Assembly: GCA_036925085.1 (NCBI GenBank)
Contig: JAUPFP010000010.1
Span: 362,501-426,500 of the forward strand
Direction: 5' to 3'
DNA length: 64,000 bases
Origin: Brachycybe producta
Lineage: Eukaryota; Arthropoda; Diplopoda; Playtdesmida; Andrognathidae
Position numbers and translations under genes: made by a program. The notes below the pieces were generated by a model. The model made no database searches. It worked only from the letters and a program-made list of their open reading frames with translations, and had not been told where the DNA came from. Positions 21,431 to 34,500 of this stretch are shown one piece after another (the stretch's first letter is position 1; each line of letters starts with the position of its first letter).

Positions 21431-21600
21431 GCATATCGGCTTTGCGGACCTAATTAGCCTGGTGGGATTCGTGGACTTCATTGGGCCTGGTGGGGCTTTT
21501 GAAAAAGCTTAACTCACTGGCTTTGTGAGCCTCATGGGTCTAGTGGGCTTTATGGGTATCATAGATTTTGTGAACTTTATGGGCTTGGGTTACCTATTAA
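21431..21600 (-). repeat. Degenerate GGGCYT-type 9-bp minisatellite
   Basis: A decayed array of GGGCTTTGTG / GGGCCTGGTG-like units, the reverse complement of the arrays at 36278-36450 and 36661-36790. Confidence 0.55.
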
Positions 21601-21900
21601 GTTTTGTGAACTGAGCTGGGTCTAAATTTTGTTTTTATTGGTCACACTTTCTGACACAAAAGACCATTTTGAATGCCTGACCCTATTTTTTTTTGCATTT
21701 AAGTTAAGTACGAGTAAAATAAAGCGGAGAATCTTCTACTACAAGTCTAAGAAAAAGGAAGAAAATTACATTACGATGATCACTTCACTTTTAACAACCT
21801 CCAACTTGACAAATTAGAAACTAATTTCATCAGACTGACTAAAATAAAGATCTAACATTACAATGTATAACAAAATAAGTAAAACAACACTCACTAAAGG

Positions 21901-22438
21901 TAAATCCAGACTTGGAAACTTTATTTGCAAACAAAGTTTGAAACTGTTTGCAAATGGCTTACAAACAAATTACAAAAAAAAACAGTTTGCAAACAAAAGT
22001 TGCTGTTTTGTGTTTAACATCCTAAATGGAAAACAACAAAGTTTCGGAAACAATGTAATATATGGACGCGTTTGCAAACATAAACGTGGTAATCCACTAG
22101 TCTAGTTTAGAGATTACTAGAGTTCTCTCGAGAGTTCTACACTGTTCAGTTAGGTGGCTACTGGTTATCATGTGGACTACAGAGAAAACAGCCTATTGCG
22201 TTGCTTCTCCACAAATTACAAAAATCGCTATAAAATATTCCTTGCTCTCAAAACTTTCTCAACCACCACCGTCTTCTTTATCTTCTCGTTTCTTACTGAT
22301 GCCATTTCTATAACAATTGCACAGGCTGCTACTGCACCATCCTTACTAACTGCCATTCTGAAGAAAAATGAAGTGTGGACGCAAAACTTCGTTTGGAAAC
22401 AGTTTGCAAACAAAGTTTCCAAGTCTGGACTAGGCTTA
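21901..22438. mobile_element. MITE F with GTCCAGACTTGGAAAC-type TIRs; possible PIF/Harbinger remnant
   Basis: The left CCAGACTTGGAAACTTT and right AAAGTTTCCAAGTCTGG are inverted, with GTTTGCAAAC boxes inside. The outermost bases are TAA and TTA, compatible with a 3-bp TWA duplication. A short - strand frame (22422 down to 22228) reads MAVSKDGAVAACAIVIE then basic residues and VEKVLRARN. This resembles the region before the nuclease domain of Harbinger transposases. That protein match is by eye and weak. Confidence 0.55.
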
Positions 22439-23333
22439 ACAAAAGAAACAGAAATATTTGTATCATAACTTGCTTAAAAATTATCTACAAAATGACACAA
22501 AAATAAAAATGAATGGTGGTTTTTTATGTGTAGAAACTTTTTTCACATCATTTTAGAATTTAGAAAGCTATTATATTAATCTCGATTAATATTTCTTATA
22601 AAATCCCAATTTTGTTTTAGTTATAATCTTTGTGACATCTTTTTCACAATAATTTATAACTCAAAACTAAATATAATTAAGCTAAAGTAACAATAAAAAA
22701 TCGAGTTTTTTTGTTTACAACATTAAAGCTCTTTTATAAGAAAAAAATAATGAAATATTTTCTGACACATTTTTTTTTTGAAAAGAGAGAACAACAAAAA
22801 AATGAAAATAAATGTTTGCTCAAACACATACACATAAGAGATCTTACACAATACTATATAAACAACTGCAGCAAATTTAAAGAATTTATTTCTCTACACT
22901 AACAAATAAAGAATGAAACCAAAATGAGAAAATGTAGATTTATAGGAAAAAAGGAACAGTTCTCACACACACACAAAAAAAAGATGAAGCTATCATTAAA
23001 AAAAACACCATAGATATATTCTGAATAAAAAAGAAGAAGAATGGAATAACCTTAAAACACAACCGAAATGAAACCCAAACACCATATAAAAAGCAATTTA
23101 ATATTATTCAAAGCATCCAAAATCTGTATACTTTTATTTATAGTGAAGTAATCCAAACTGAATGCGACAAAGCGTGAAGATGCGTTACACACGCGAGGAG
23201 GAGGAGGAGGGAGAAGAAAAAAAAAACCGGCATAAAAACCCAGGATGTTTGCCCATATACCACATTAGAAATGTGGTAGAAAATATAGCTATCTAAAGAA
23301 ACATGCAGCTTGATTCGCACAGGTTTATCAAAA
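22439..23333. other. No recognisable feature
   Basis: AT-rich with A/T tracts and a GAGGAGGAGGAGG patch near 23195. No supported gene. Confidence 0.45.
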
Positions 23334-23703
23334 GTTGCCACCAATTTTCACATCCGAAATTTCCTGACTTTTACAGGTTTTCAATACCAAATACTGAATA
23401 TTTTTGAAAATGTTCTAATTACAGGTTAATTAGTGGCAACACTGTTTTTGCCGTTTTTTAGAATTTTAAAAATTCTTAAATCTTTGCTCTTTTTTTAAAG
23501 CTTTTTGAGACTTGTGGGCCACGTCGAGCCCTTTTTGGAGCCTTTCACTTTTTTCAATTTTTGATATTTTTTAATCACTACGAATAGAAATTTCAGAAAA
23601 TAAATTAGCTGACTTTTCCAGGTTTTACACATTTTTGGCTACTTCCCTGACTCTTTTGAAAATTTTCTAATTCCCTGACATTTCCATGTTGAATGGCGAC
23701 CCT
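23334..23703. repeat. Repeat with GTTGCCACC / TGGCGACCC inverted ends
   Basis: The left GTTGCCACC...TTTCCTGACTTT and right TTCCCTGACATTTCC...TGGCGACCC are inverted. A relative begins near 57248 (AGGGTTGCGCCACTCTG). It is non-coding. Confidence 0.5.
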
Positions 23704-25506
23704 TTATATTCTACAGGAAATAACTATAGCTTATAGTGCACCACAAGTTTGACCCCAACTTTTACTTAATTACTGGGGATAATAGTCTTTTGTTTCCGAA
23801 ACGATGTTGCTGGCATGCTTCCCCCTCGCTGGAGTCTAATTATCAATTTCCCCACGTAGCAATTTTAGAAGCTTAAAATACTATTTTGGTAGCTAAAAAG
23901 TTTTATAGCTCAAAACCCAAGGATTAAAAGCTACATCTGTTTTTTCCTCTAGAAATCTTAGCAAATCTAGTTGCATTCTCTGGAGATCTAGTTTTTCTGC
24001 TACATCTATATTAGCATTCTTTCTTATGGGCCTTACCAAAGATAAAAAAAGTCTATTGCCATTGGCATTTATTTGAATCCCTCACAGAACAAGAAAATAG
24101 CACAATTTTTCAAAATCGCACATCCGGCAACAACCAATCATTTAGTCAACAAAGAATTACGACCAAAGGGATAAAAAGAAGATACAAAAAAAGAGAGACA
24201 ACAATCCAAAAGACAAATCCATGGGTTTCCACTTTTCAGAGTTCAATGGGCAATGAAACCAAATTCAAGTTAAAATACTACAGTCAATTCTTTTTTTTTT
24301 TGTTTCAGAAACACAACTGAATATCCATGTAATACAATTGAAGAAGAAGAAGAATACAAAAATGTACATCCAAATAAAATAGAACCTATACTCTGTATAA
24401 TAAAACATTTTATCCAGTGGTTACAAACCCCCCAAACAAAAAAAGTCCAGAAGCAAGTTGATGAAACTATTTTTATGATAATGCAAAATATGTAAAAAAA
24501 AAAACAGTCCTGGAAATCTATATACTTGTACTGCACAACAATATATTTATTGCATGTTTTAGTGAAATTACTAATACTTAAACACAAAATAAGAAACTTA
24601 GCACTTAAAATTGCAACTTGAACCCTCAAAACAAAGAGTTTCAACATCATTTTACAGAGTACAGAGTTTTCTTTCATGTTGTAACCCTGCTTAGAGGATT
24701 CAAGTTGAAGTTCAAGTGACAAGTTGCCCCTCTTCAACTACTGCCTAAATAACAACCATTTATGTTTACCTTACATTTTAAAGTTTATTTTTTTTTAACT
24801 AAAGTCTATTTTTACTTTCACAATTAACACTAAAACGAGTTTCTGGTTTGGTTTAAAACCTTTTTCGGGTCACAGTCTTTTTTGTTGTTGTTGCAAATCT
24901 CACTCCACGAACACAAACAAAATCGTTAAAATATATTGGCTTTCCCAATGTAATTATTTTTTGTAAATAAGTTAAAAAAAGAAGAATTGGACTTGACCGT
25001 CTTGGATTGAATGTTGTTTTCTTTTCTATATAATGTATATACGCGTACACGTATATACTTATTCCCGTGTACTTTTTGTAGCTTCGTGATTTTTTATTAT
25101 TTTAAATGACTAATATTACATTTTTTTGCAAGGTAGATAAGTAAAAAAAAAAGTAAGCTAATATACAAGCAACTAAGTGTTACGAATGATGTTTTTTTTT
25201 CTCCAGAAACTGCTTTTGACGTACGGTTGTTACATTGAATTCAGCAAGATACCATTTACTTTCTTAATACTTTTTTTCTCTCAACTTATCAGTAGAAAAA
25301 AAATATAATAACAAAATATTTTTTTTTCTATTAGAAGATAAAAAATTGCAGACAACAAAACGAGAAAGGCTGCATTGAAACGAAACTGGTATAATGGTAA
25401 GTATTAAATTAAAAACGCAACTTCAAAAGACACAATCAATAAACAAACAAAAAAAAAAGTATACAAAAAAGAGAATAGAAAAAAAAAGAAATCTAAAACT
25501 ACTTAC
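23704..25506 (-). other. Sequence 3' of the last recognised slit exon
   Basis: Expected to be slit intron, since exon 25507-25578 ends in a gtaagt donor. I looked on the - strand for a continuation of the LRR (a SLYDN-like start) and a C-terminal cap and found none here. Confidence 0.5.
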
Positions 25507-25578
25507 AGTAAATTTAGGTTGTAAAGATCGGCAAATGTATCCTTCCTGATGCAGGAAATTTTATTTGCATTCAAAAGC
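25507..25578 (-). CDS. slit: slit exon: D2 [10 protein letters not shown] repeat
   Basis: 72 bp, phase 2 at both ends; acceptor ttatag, donor tact|gtaagt. It reads [15 protein letters not shown] then ADLYNLNLL. It should be followed by the last D2 repeat and the C-terminal cap, which I could not find at lower coordinates. Confidence 0.94.
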
Positions 25579-28500
25579 CTATAAATAAAAAATAATAATA
25601 ATAAAATGTTTAATATCAAAAGCTAAAAAAAAAGAATTTAAAACAAATGTCGAAGTTAAATAAATGAGAATAAAAAGCATAAATTGAACGAAAGCAACCC
25701 CTGAAACACGGCAATCACTGATAGCTTTAGTGTTACTTTTTTATTTCTTCAAAGAAATGATTCAAAATCAGAGTAATCACAATTATTTACACTAATCATC
25801 ATAATTATTACTTGAATTAATAATCGAGAAATGCCATTGTTAGGGCAATATCAAGGAAATGTTTCTCAATTTGTGGCCCAAGTGCCAATTGTGAAGTAAT
25901 CATCATCATAATTAGAGTAACAGCAATTATGCTTTTTTAATCAAATAGGCTGGTTAGAAGCTAGATGTCTGGTTACTATCAGTTGTCAACTAGTTCTAGC
26001 CTCTAGCCAGTTTTTTTTTATTGAAATAACCATAACTGTTGGTTGATCTAAACGAGATTGTTACTTCACAATAAGTCCCCTTATGCCCTAGTAGGCCAAA
26101 GCATATACTGTACTGTAGATTTCAATATTCTAACCATATTTTAGAGTGACCGGATGACTGATTGATTACTGATTTCCAATAAAATACTTTTTAAAATTGT
26201 TTTGAAAATTCATATTGTGGCATTTTCTGGAATCTTTCGTTTCACCAAATTGGATAAATTTGAGCAAAAATTGAAATAAATTAATAATACTACGAGAAAG
26301 TACAGAAGTTAAATTTTAAGTTTAATGTAAACAAAGAAACAATAAAGACATTCGGTGAACTTGACGTTTTCGCAAACTATCAATCAAGAGTTTGTAGCAA
26401 AGTAAAAGCACGCGTTTTCTACTATATTTTAGATCATTTTCAGTAGAACCATTTCCAAGTTTTCAATACAGACAGAAAACAGGACCACAAAAATGCTAAA
26501 AATAGCTCATAGTTTTGATTCGCGGCTAACACATTTTTTTAAAAAAACTAAACTGCAGAAGAAGAAGAAGAAGAAGAAAACATTGCGAAATTTAAGCTAG
26601 TTATAATATTAACCACGGCTATGAAAAATAAATCGTGCATGAATATATATTACTGTTATAAAGATAATACTTCAAACAACAACAAAAAATTGGCTGAATG
26701 AGACGAATGCCAATTGCTACTGTCAAAAAATTTAACACTGTTAATTTTAACTTGAGACAGAAAAAATGAAAATGTTTATGTTACATAAAAAAACCACCGC
26801 TTGAAGGACATAAATGCAAAAAAAAAAACTCCAAGAAACGAACTTTAATACAAAACACACACACAAAAAAACAATGATTGACAAGCTGTCACCATGTGAA
26901 AACATTACACCATCAGGTTGTAATGTGACTCCGTCTTAAATTAAAACAAAACCAGATGTGAATTTTGTTGAAAAAAAAAAACGGAATATCGGGTAGTTGA
27001 CAATTAAAAACTGTAAAAATTGTTTAAATTACAGTAAGAAAAAAAAAGATGCTGTTTTAAAGATCACATTTCTAAAATGTTGTTATTTTTGACTGCGTCA
27101 AGTTTAATTAACACCTTAACTCGTTCGTATTGTGAAAAAAGGAAAACTTCTATTTCGAAATTATTTTTAAAATAATATTAATTTTATCTTAATAAAAATA
27201 TTACGTTATGACAAATAATAAATATTGATGTTTGTGTGTTCAGTAGTCTCATAAATAATAATGTGGTAAAAATAACCTAATAACGTATGAAAAACACCTT
27301 CAGGAGTTACTGGAAGAGTTGATTTGTTGAACTCTTTAACGCTCTCCCAGACGAACGTTGCGGGACATCCTACATATGGCGAGAAATGGGGCCGCCCAAA
27401 CCAACGCTGGATCACAGCCGGCGGATGGGGCCATTGCCCGCCATATGTTGGATGTCCCGCAACTTACCCACTACCACCGTTCCCGTGTCCAACGCTGGTT
27501 TGTGAGATCCTTTATTCTGCATTTTATGAGCAACACTAATGAGAAATTGAAAGTGTGTTAGAAACTAGAAGGGTTGTGCAAAATTACCCAATAATATTTT
27601 CATGTTAATATCTTTCAAAATAAACCTTTCATAGACAAAAAGTAAAAAAAATATCATCTGCTTACAGTTATGCCATTTCAAAAATCCAAAGTGACATAAA
27701 AAGTATATTTTAAAAGATATCAACATGAAATTACCCTTAAGTGATTGAGCTACCTTTCTAGTTTTCTAAAACTAAATAAGCAGTAGTTCGATGAACATTT
27801 ACATTTCAAAATGTACACACAATTAAAAAAAATGTCCAAGAAGAAGTCAGAGTGTTGTTGTCCTCATTTCAAACACCTTCCAAGTTTGTAAAGGTTTTTT
27901 TCTTTCTTCTTCTGATAGCTAATTTTGAAACAAACTTTTTAAAGTGAAACTTTTCGATCTATACAGTTAATCATCAATCTTGGGAAAGTTGAAAGTGATG
28001 TTTCCTTTCACTTTCTCTTTCACCTTTTTAAATAAAAAATTAGCAAATAAGTACTTTTTCATGTGGATTAAGGAAGGTAGTAAGTAGTCAAAAGTAGTGT
28101 GTTTCAATGTGAGAGAAAGCCTTGTGAAATTTGAAATGTGTGAGTGAATTTCAAGAACATGTTCGACTCACACAAATGGCTGGCGTTCCTAAAGCAATTG
28201 GCAGAAACCATTAAGACCCAGCTTTTTTTTTTCTTCTTTTTTCCCCTTTATAGAAAGTACATAGTATTTTTTTCCTTCGTCTTCTTCATTTCTCTTTTCA
28301 GCCACAGACTATCAAAGCAATTACCATTAAGGCAAAGTGATAGGCCACAGAATAGACCCCAAGTTAAGACATCCCACCCTCCAATGAAGAAAAAAAAAAC
28401 ACACACACACAGTGAGTGTATAGAAGAAATTACTCAAGACATAAGACGAGGTGAAGAAAAAAGGCGCATTAACATTGAATGAATTTCAAATAAAACCTCG

Positions 28501-31500
28501 AGAAAATGAAGCACCGAAAACAAAAAAAAAGCTACTTCAAAACAATAAAAAAAAAACATTGTCTTTGAACTATACCCAAGATGCAACAAAAAAAATTAAC
28601 CCTTTCAATGACGTAGACCAGTAAAAAAAAGAAAGAAAAGATCCTCATAGGTACATTACCATTTTACCCAAACACATTTCCCATTTATTCAATTTTCATT
28701 TCAGTTTTGCACCTCTTTTTCTCTCTCTCTCTCTCTCTCACTCTCTCTCTCTCACACTCTAACTCATTAACACGTTAACAATTCTGAAGCGCAAATAAAT
28801 GAAATGAAACTTGCAAGAAATCCCATCAAATTCCCCAAAGAGAGATAGTCTGAATAGAACACATTTCAAACAAAACTGCCAAAAGTTTCTATAAACTCTC
28901 TTTCAAAGTTCAAAACCATGTCAACATTTTTTTCTTCTAAATTTAACTGAAGCGAATATTAAACTGAGAGAGAGAGAGAGATATTAAGGGGGTTTGATTA
29001 GCAATTCATTTTGCTTTTGTTCCCACGGACAGCGCGCAACTGCAGAGGCTAATGCTATGCTTAATAGTTTATATTTTTGTAAAATTTGGAGGTAAAAACA
29101 TCAAGTGAACGTTTTTTTTTTAACATTATGAAAAACATTCAAATTGTTTTCAAAACTAGAATGGTAAAATATCATGTCAAACTTTTTTTCATGGCAATAC
29201 CTTAAAAACTAAAAACATTTTATAGTTCAGTTCGTTTTTTTTATTTTTCCATAGACATTTTAAAAAAAAACTAATTTCGCCTATCATAAAAAGTTTACTT
29301 TTAAAGATAATATCTCGCCATGAAAAAAATTAACATTATTATCAACTATTCTAGTTTCTAAAACACTTTGGATTTTTTCATACTGATTTTCCTGAAAAAC
29401 GATTGCTTGCAAAATATAAATTTTCTGAAAACCACACAGGTGAGCAAAGAGACCCTCCTATAGAACAAAATAATAGCCACGTGCGGCGCGCGACATCTGG
29501 AAGTACAAAAACAAAATAAATATCTATAAAGCCACCTTAAAGAATATGTAGGTGTATATGGAAATGATACTTTTCATTAAAAACAATGAGTGATCATTTT
29601 ATTTCAGCACGGTTTGTATGTGTTGAAATTTTAAAAAATTCTCATCCAGTCTTAATTAAGTACTTTTGAAAAGCCAAAAAAAAAAAAAGAAGCTCCAATT
29701 GAATAAATATAACGTGGATATATTTATAATCTTCAAATTGGCTCATACAATAATATATTTTGCATCTATCTTCTATAATGTATAAAAAAAATTACCAATT
29801 CAATAAATGTCGTTTTAGAAAAACGTTCAAATTGAAAACACATTTGAATATTTTAACAACACATTTAGGTTTAAATTTATAAAAACACTGAGGTGGAAGA
29901 AGGGGGGGGGGGGTTTGAGGGCAGATTGTAAACTAAAGACCACTTTTGGCACATAGACACATATAGGACACACACGCACACACACAAACGACTTAAAAGA
30001 TATACCAAAACCTTTCCCATTATAAGGTTATGTACAAAGGTTTATGCATAATTTAACAAACTGAAGCGACAGATAAGAAAAATAAAGCTGAATAAATTCA
30101 ATGAATAGCAAAAAAAAAAAAAAAAAGACGGAAATACACAAAACCAAGAAGAAGAAGAAAGTATTACATATGAAAGAGCATTTATTTATTTTTCAGATTC
30201 TATACTTACAAAAGTTGGAGTGAAGTGAGACCATGGAAAATACCAGCTGGCAAATCGGTGATTTTATTTCCATACAAAACTCTACATTTCAAGAAAGAGG
30301 AAAGAAAAAAAAATACACAAACATCAGATACAGTATATACACATTATACAAACAAATCGATTTCTTAAAACTGTATATCCTATATTTTTTTTAAAAAAAA
30401 GTTTTAGTTATGTAATATTATATCTCAGGCAGCATGCCAACCGTTGGCGTTTATGTAAAGATGTTGCCGTACTAATCCGGCCAACATTATGTGTACCACT
30501 ATTGACTGTAAGCCTACTCGATGGCCCAACGATAGATAGCTGAACCTGTCATCATCCATGATTGATATATATTATGATTTTTGGGCGTACATTTAATGGG
30601 CCAAGTGCTGGGCCAAAAGATTGTCGCCAACTGCCAACATAAAGTCGTACATTGGGCCAACATGCTGTGTTACTTCTGATATATTAATATAGACCAAATA
30701 ACACTTGGTTATTTAGTGTTTCAGTCAGAAATGTAAATTGCAAGTGTTAGCAACTAAAACGGCAGCTGAATAGTATTTACATGTTGATATCTTTCAACAA
30801 CAAAAAATAAGGTATTTTATGAATTAACTCATGTTACACTATTTTTGAAGCAGGCATAATTGTTTTTTTATTTTTTCTAATTATGCAATTTGGCCTGTTG
30901 AATTAAGAGTATCATTTATTTCCAAATAAACTTTTAAAATTACAGAACAAAATTAAATATTATTGTCTGCTTATAGTTGCGACATAAAAACCTCATTCTG
31001 AAAGTTTCTTTTAAAAGTTATCAACATGAAAATTGAAAACATACTGAGCTACCCTTCTAGTTTCAAAACCACTTTCAAGTGTCTCCTAAATGCCCACAAA
31101 AAACCAACCAAAAATGCACGTAAATTTCTGCAACAATCTTCATTAGGGTGCTATCAGCTGTATTAACCCCGCACATTCTTGCATTATAAATCTGTCCGGT
31201 TAAAAAAAGCCTAAAACAATATGTTGAAGACAAACAGGCACCAATTAAAAGCTACGTACGAACTAACTTAAAACACATCACTGCACCATGCTAACATTAA
31301 GCTTGTGACGTCGTCATATGGATTGTCGAAATATTCAAGACAAGATTGAGTCATTTTGTCCGAATGCAAAAGTCTAACAAAAGAATTCAAGAATCCTTTT
31401 GTTTTAAACCATTTTTCTATCAGACTAAATGAAAATCTGAAATTGTACATCAATCCGAATGACGCAAGTATAGTTATGAGGTGAGGGCACACCTCTTAAT

Positions 31501-34500
31501 TATTATTATGCAAATTACGACACATACTGTACATACTCGAAAATACAAGAATATTCTATTTTGACCAATTTCAATCAACACAGGCAGTTAGAAATCGGTC
31601 AGAACTTCAGTTGGCTCCGCCCTTATGACGACTGGCAACTTCTAATTGGTTTGTTGCATGGTTCGACGTTGAAAGGGCGGAGCATGTGACGTCAGACTAC
31701 ATAACCAGCCAATTAGAAGTTGCCAGTCGTCATAACAAGGTCGGAGCCAACTGAAGTTCTGAACGATTTCTAACTGCCTCTCTTTCAAGTGCCCATTTGA
31801 AAGAAGAGAGTATTTGTAAAAGATTAAAAATTTTATTAAAAAAGTACCACTCAGAATGCAATCTATTCCCCCAACAACCTCTAAAATAGAGGCTGTGAAC
31901 AGTCATCAATAGTCAAGCTACCAACTCTTACAAGTAGTGGCCAACCTGCTTCACGCTCAGGAATAATTGCTTTAACTCCTCATCGTGGGTTTTCAAAGTG
32001 AGACTATATTACTGTATTGATACAGATATTTCTACTATAGAAATGATCCTATGTAGTATAGTCTTAACTATTCTCTGTTAAAGTTTTACTTCTAATGAAA
32101 CACTGGCTAACATTGATGCAGTGGTGAACCTTTAACAATTTTACCTGAAATTTAATCACTTAAAAGTTCAAAATGTTGATTTCATTAGAATCGTAAACTA
32201 ATCAAACGAATTGCCATTTCATATTCATTATTGCAAACACGATGCATCAGTTTGCAATATGACATTTTTTTTAAAAAAAGAAACCAACTTATGGTTATCT
32301 AATGTGGCTGCATAGTTACTACGGAGGTTTGAATTTTTTGGATGCAAAAAACGACAAGCAACCTTTTTTTTTTTTTTTTTTTGGAACCACCTTCTGAAAA
32401 CAAATCGAAATTGTTTTTAAAACTACGGCTCATAGAATGGTAGAAGAATATGCTGAAAACATTTTCATGGCAATATCTTAAAAAATAATTTTTTATAGTA
32501 GTTTGAAAATTCTCCATTTTTTCATTAACATTTCATTAAAACGTTTTTTCATCTTTTTCAAACTGTCATAAAAAATTGTCAATCTCAAGCAATTAAAAGT
32601 GCAGAAAAGTAGAAAAAGAGTCACAATAATTTATAATATTAAATTTCTTGAGAATTAATATTTTGTGTTTATTAATACTACTAGTGGGGTAATCCGTCAT
32701 AAATGACGGGAGCAAAATTCACAGGCAATTGTGCCCAGCATTCGAATTTCTTTTCCTCCGCCCTTTTATGACGTCAGACCAAGTAATAAACCAATTAGAA
32801 ATTGATGACGTTCATAAAAGGACTAAGCAAAAGAAATTCTAATGCTGGGCACAATTGCCTGTGATAAATTCTAGTTTAATTAGCTGCTATTATCCCCTCC
32901 CCTTTTTATATTTGAAAGAGAAAATGAGTTTTTCATTTTTTTCTGGTGTGTGCATGCACGTCGTTTGCTCCTTTTTTACTCCTTTCATTTCAATTTCAGT
33001 CACCCCTTCCACTTTTTCCCTTCCACGTTTCTCTCCCCCTTCTACACTTTCCAACCTTTTCCCCTCTCCAATTTAATATCATGGGGTTCTTGGATGGGGA
33101 GTGTGCAACATATAGTTGACCTTGAGAAAAAAAAAAGCTGTTCATTTCTTCATTTAAATTTATATAAATTCCGACGTGCTTCAAGGTTTTTTGTCCTTGT
33201 TTGTACAGCATTAGATCACAGAACACAGAAAGATGGGGGGCTATATATAATTTTGTGTAAAAAATCGGCAGATAGATTTTATTTAAACTGTGAAAAGTGC
33301 ATTACTGTCATTCGTTTCAATTAAAATTGATTTATTTTTATGTTTCGAATATTTCTAATAAAAAACATTGAAATAAATGTTTTATGATATATAAGGTAGA
33401 AAGTAACTGTATCCAGCTGAGAGGGGGAGCTGATCAAGCGCCAAAAGGAATAAGCACCAATTAGAACGAACGCCAAAATAATCAAACGCCAAACTGAATA
33501 AGCTCCAATTGGAACAATCGCCAAAAATTTGGCAGTTAGACAATTTGGCGCTTAATCAGTCGCCCCAACTGGAACGACGCCATGGGTTGGAGGTCGAGGC
33601 TAGCAGTGAAGTAAAGGTAGCAAACAAAAGTATAAACAAATGAGTGATTGAATAGCAAAAAAAAACCTTACGCCATTGTTGCAAATTACAGAAGCGGAAC
33701 GGATCACAAAAAAAGAATTTACAAATTTAGCAGTTAAAACGAAAATACTGCCAATTTATCTCAAAATGTTAAAATAAAATATTTCAATTTAAATATTCAA
33801 AATAAGTTACACCATTCCACTCCAAATGCAAATGCTTTTATGCTATTTGACCTCTCCTTTACTTATTCTTTTTTTTTGTTACCTTCACCTCACTGCTAGC
33901 CTCCACCTTCCACCCCAGGAATCTACTCCACCTTCAACCCCTGGAATACATCCTAGAAAGTTACAAACTCCGGAGCAAAAAAACATTCTCCAGAATCTCT
34001 AATGATTTAATATGAAACTATCATTAACTATGAACATAAAGATCGACAAGAAAAAGTAATTAAATGACATGTTCTACCAAACAGATAGCAACTTTATTAA
34101 TTATGTTAAAACTGTAATCAAGAAATTATGTTCAACAAAATCATGTTCTCGTTTGAATCCAGTACAAACAAATTAACCCGTTTTCTCTTTCCCCCCCCCC
34201 CCAAAAAAAGACGCCCAATGAGGCATGCATGCACACCTCAATGGAATGTTTTTTTTCTTCCCCCTTCGCTTCTTCTAAATGTTATTACATTTTCAACCCA
34301 ACCGGAATAAATTATTAAAAACAAAACAATAAAATATACTAAAAAAAAACTTCTAGCAGCAGTTAAGAAAACATTTTCAACCAAAAAAAAAAAAAAAGGT
34401 TATCTCATTTTCATGTAATAGCCTCACAAGCTGCTTCACGACGGAATTTCTCAAGTTTTTGTGACAAATCATAACTCAGAAATTGATATTTGTCCAAAGA

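Larger units (their letters stand above)
25579..30209 (-). other. slit intron (4.6 kb) with repeats
   Basis: It contains family C copy 2, the MITE at 27343-27506, family G copy G2, a CT microsatellite (28719-28753) and a G-run (about 29902-29914). CpG-rich specks occur near 29027 and 29480. No further exon was recognised. Confidence 0.6.

Noticed and set aside
24270..24737. 155-codon - strand frame
   Set aside because: Composition is hydrophobic and Ser/Lys-rich from A/T tracts, with no recognisable motif; it lies 3' of a slit exon without a usable splice acceptor that I can see.
31268..31492. 74-codon - strand frame with protein-like composition
   Set aside because: No family recognised, no splice signals linking it to slit, and length within chance for AT-rich DNA. 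It is in a slit intron.
31571..31790. A 9-bp target duplication around MITE B at 31580
   Set aside because: tcaatcaac and ctttcaagt do not match well enough; decay or imprecise ends prevent a call.
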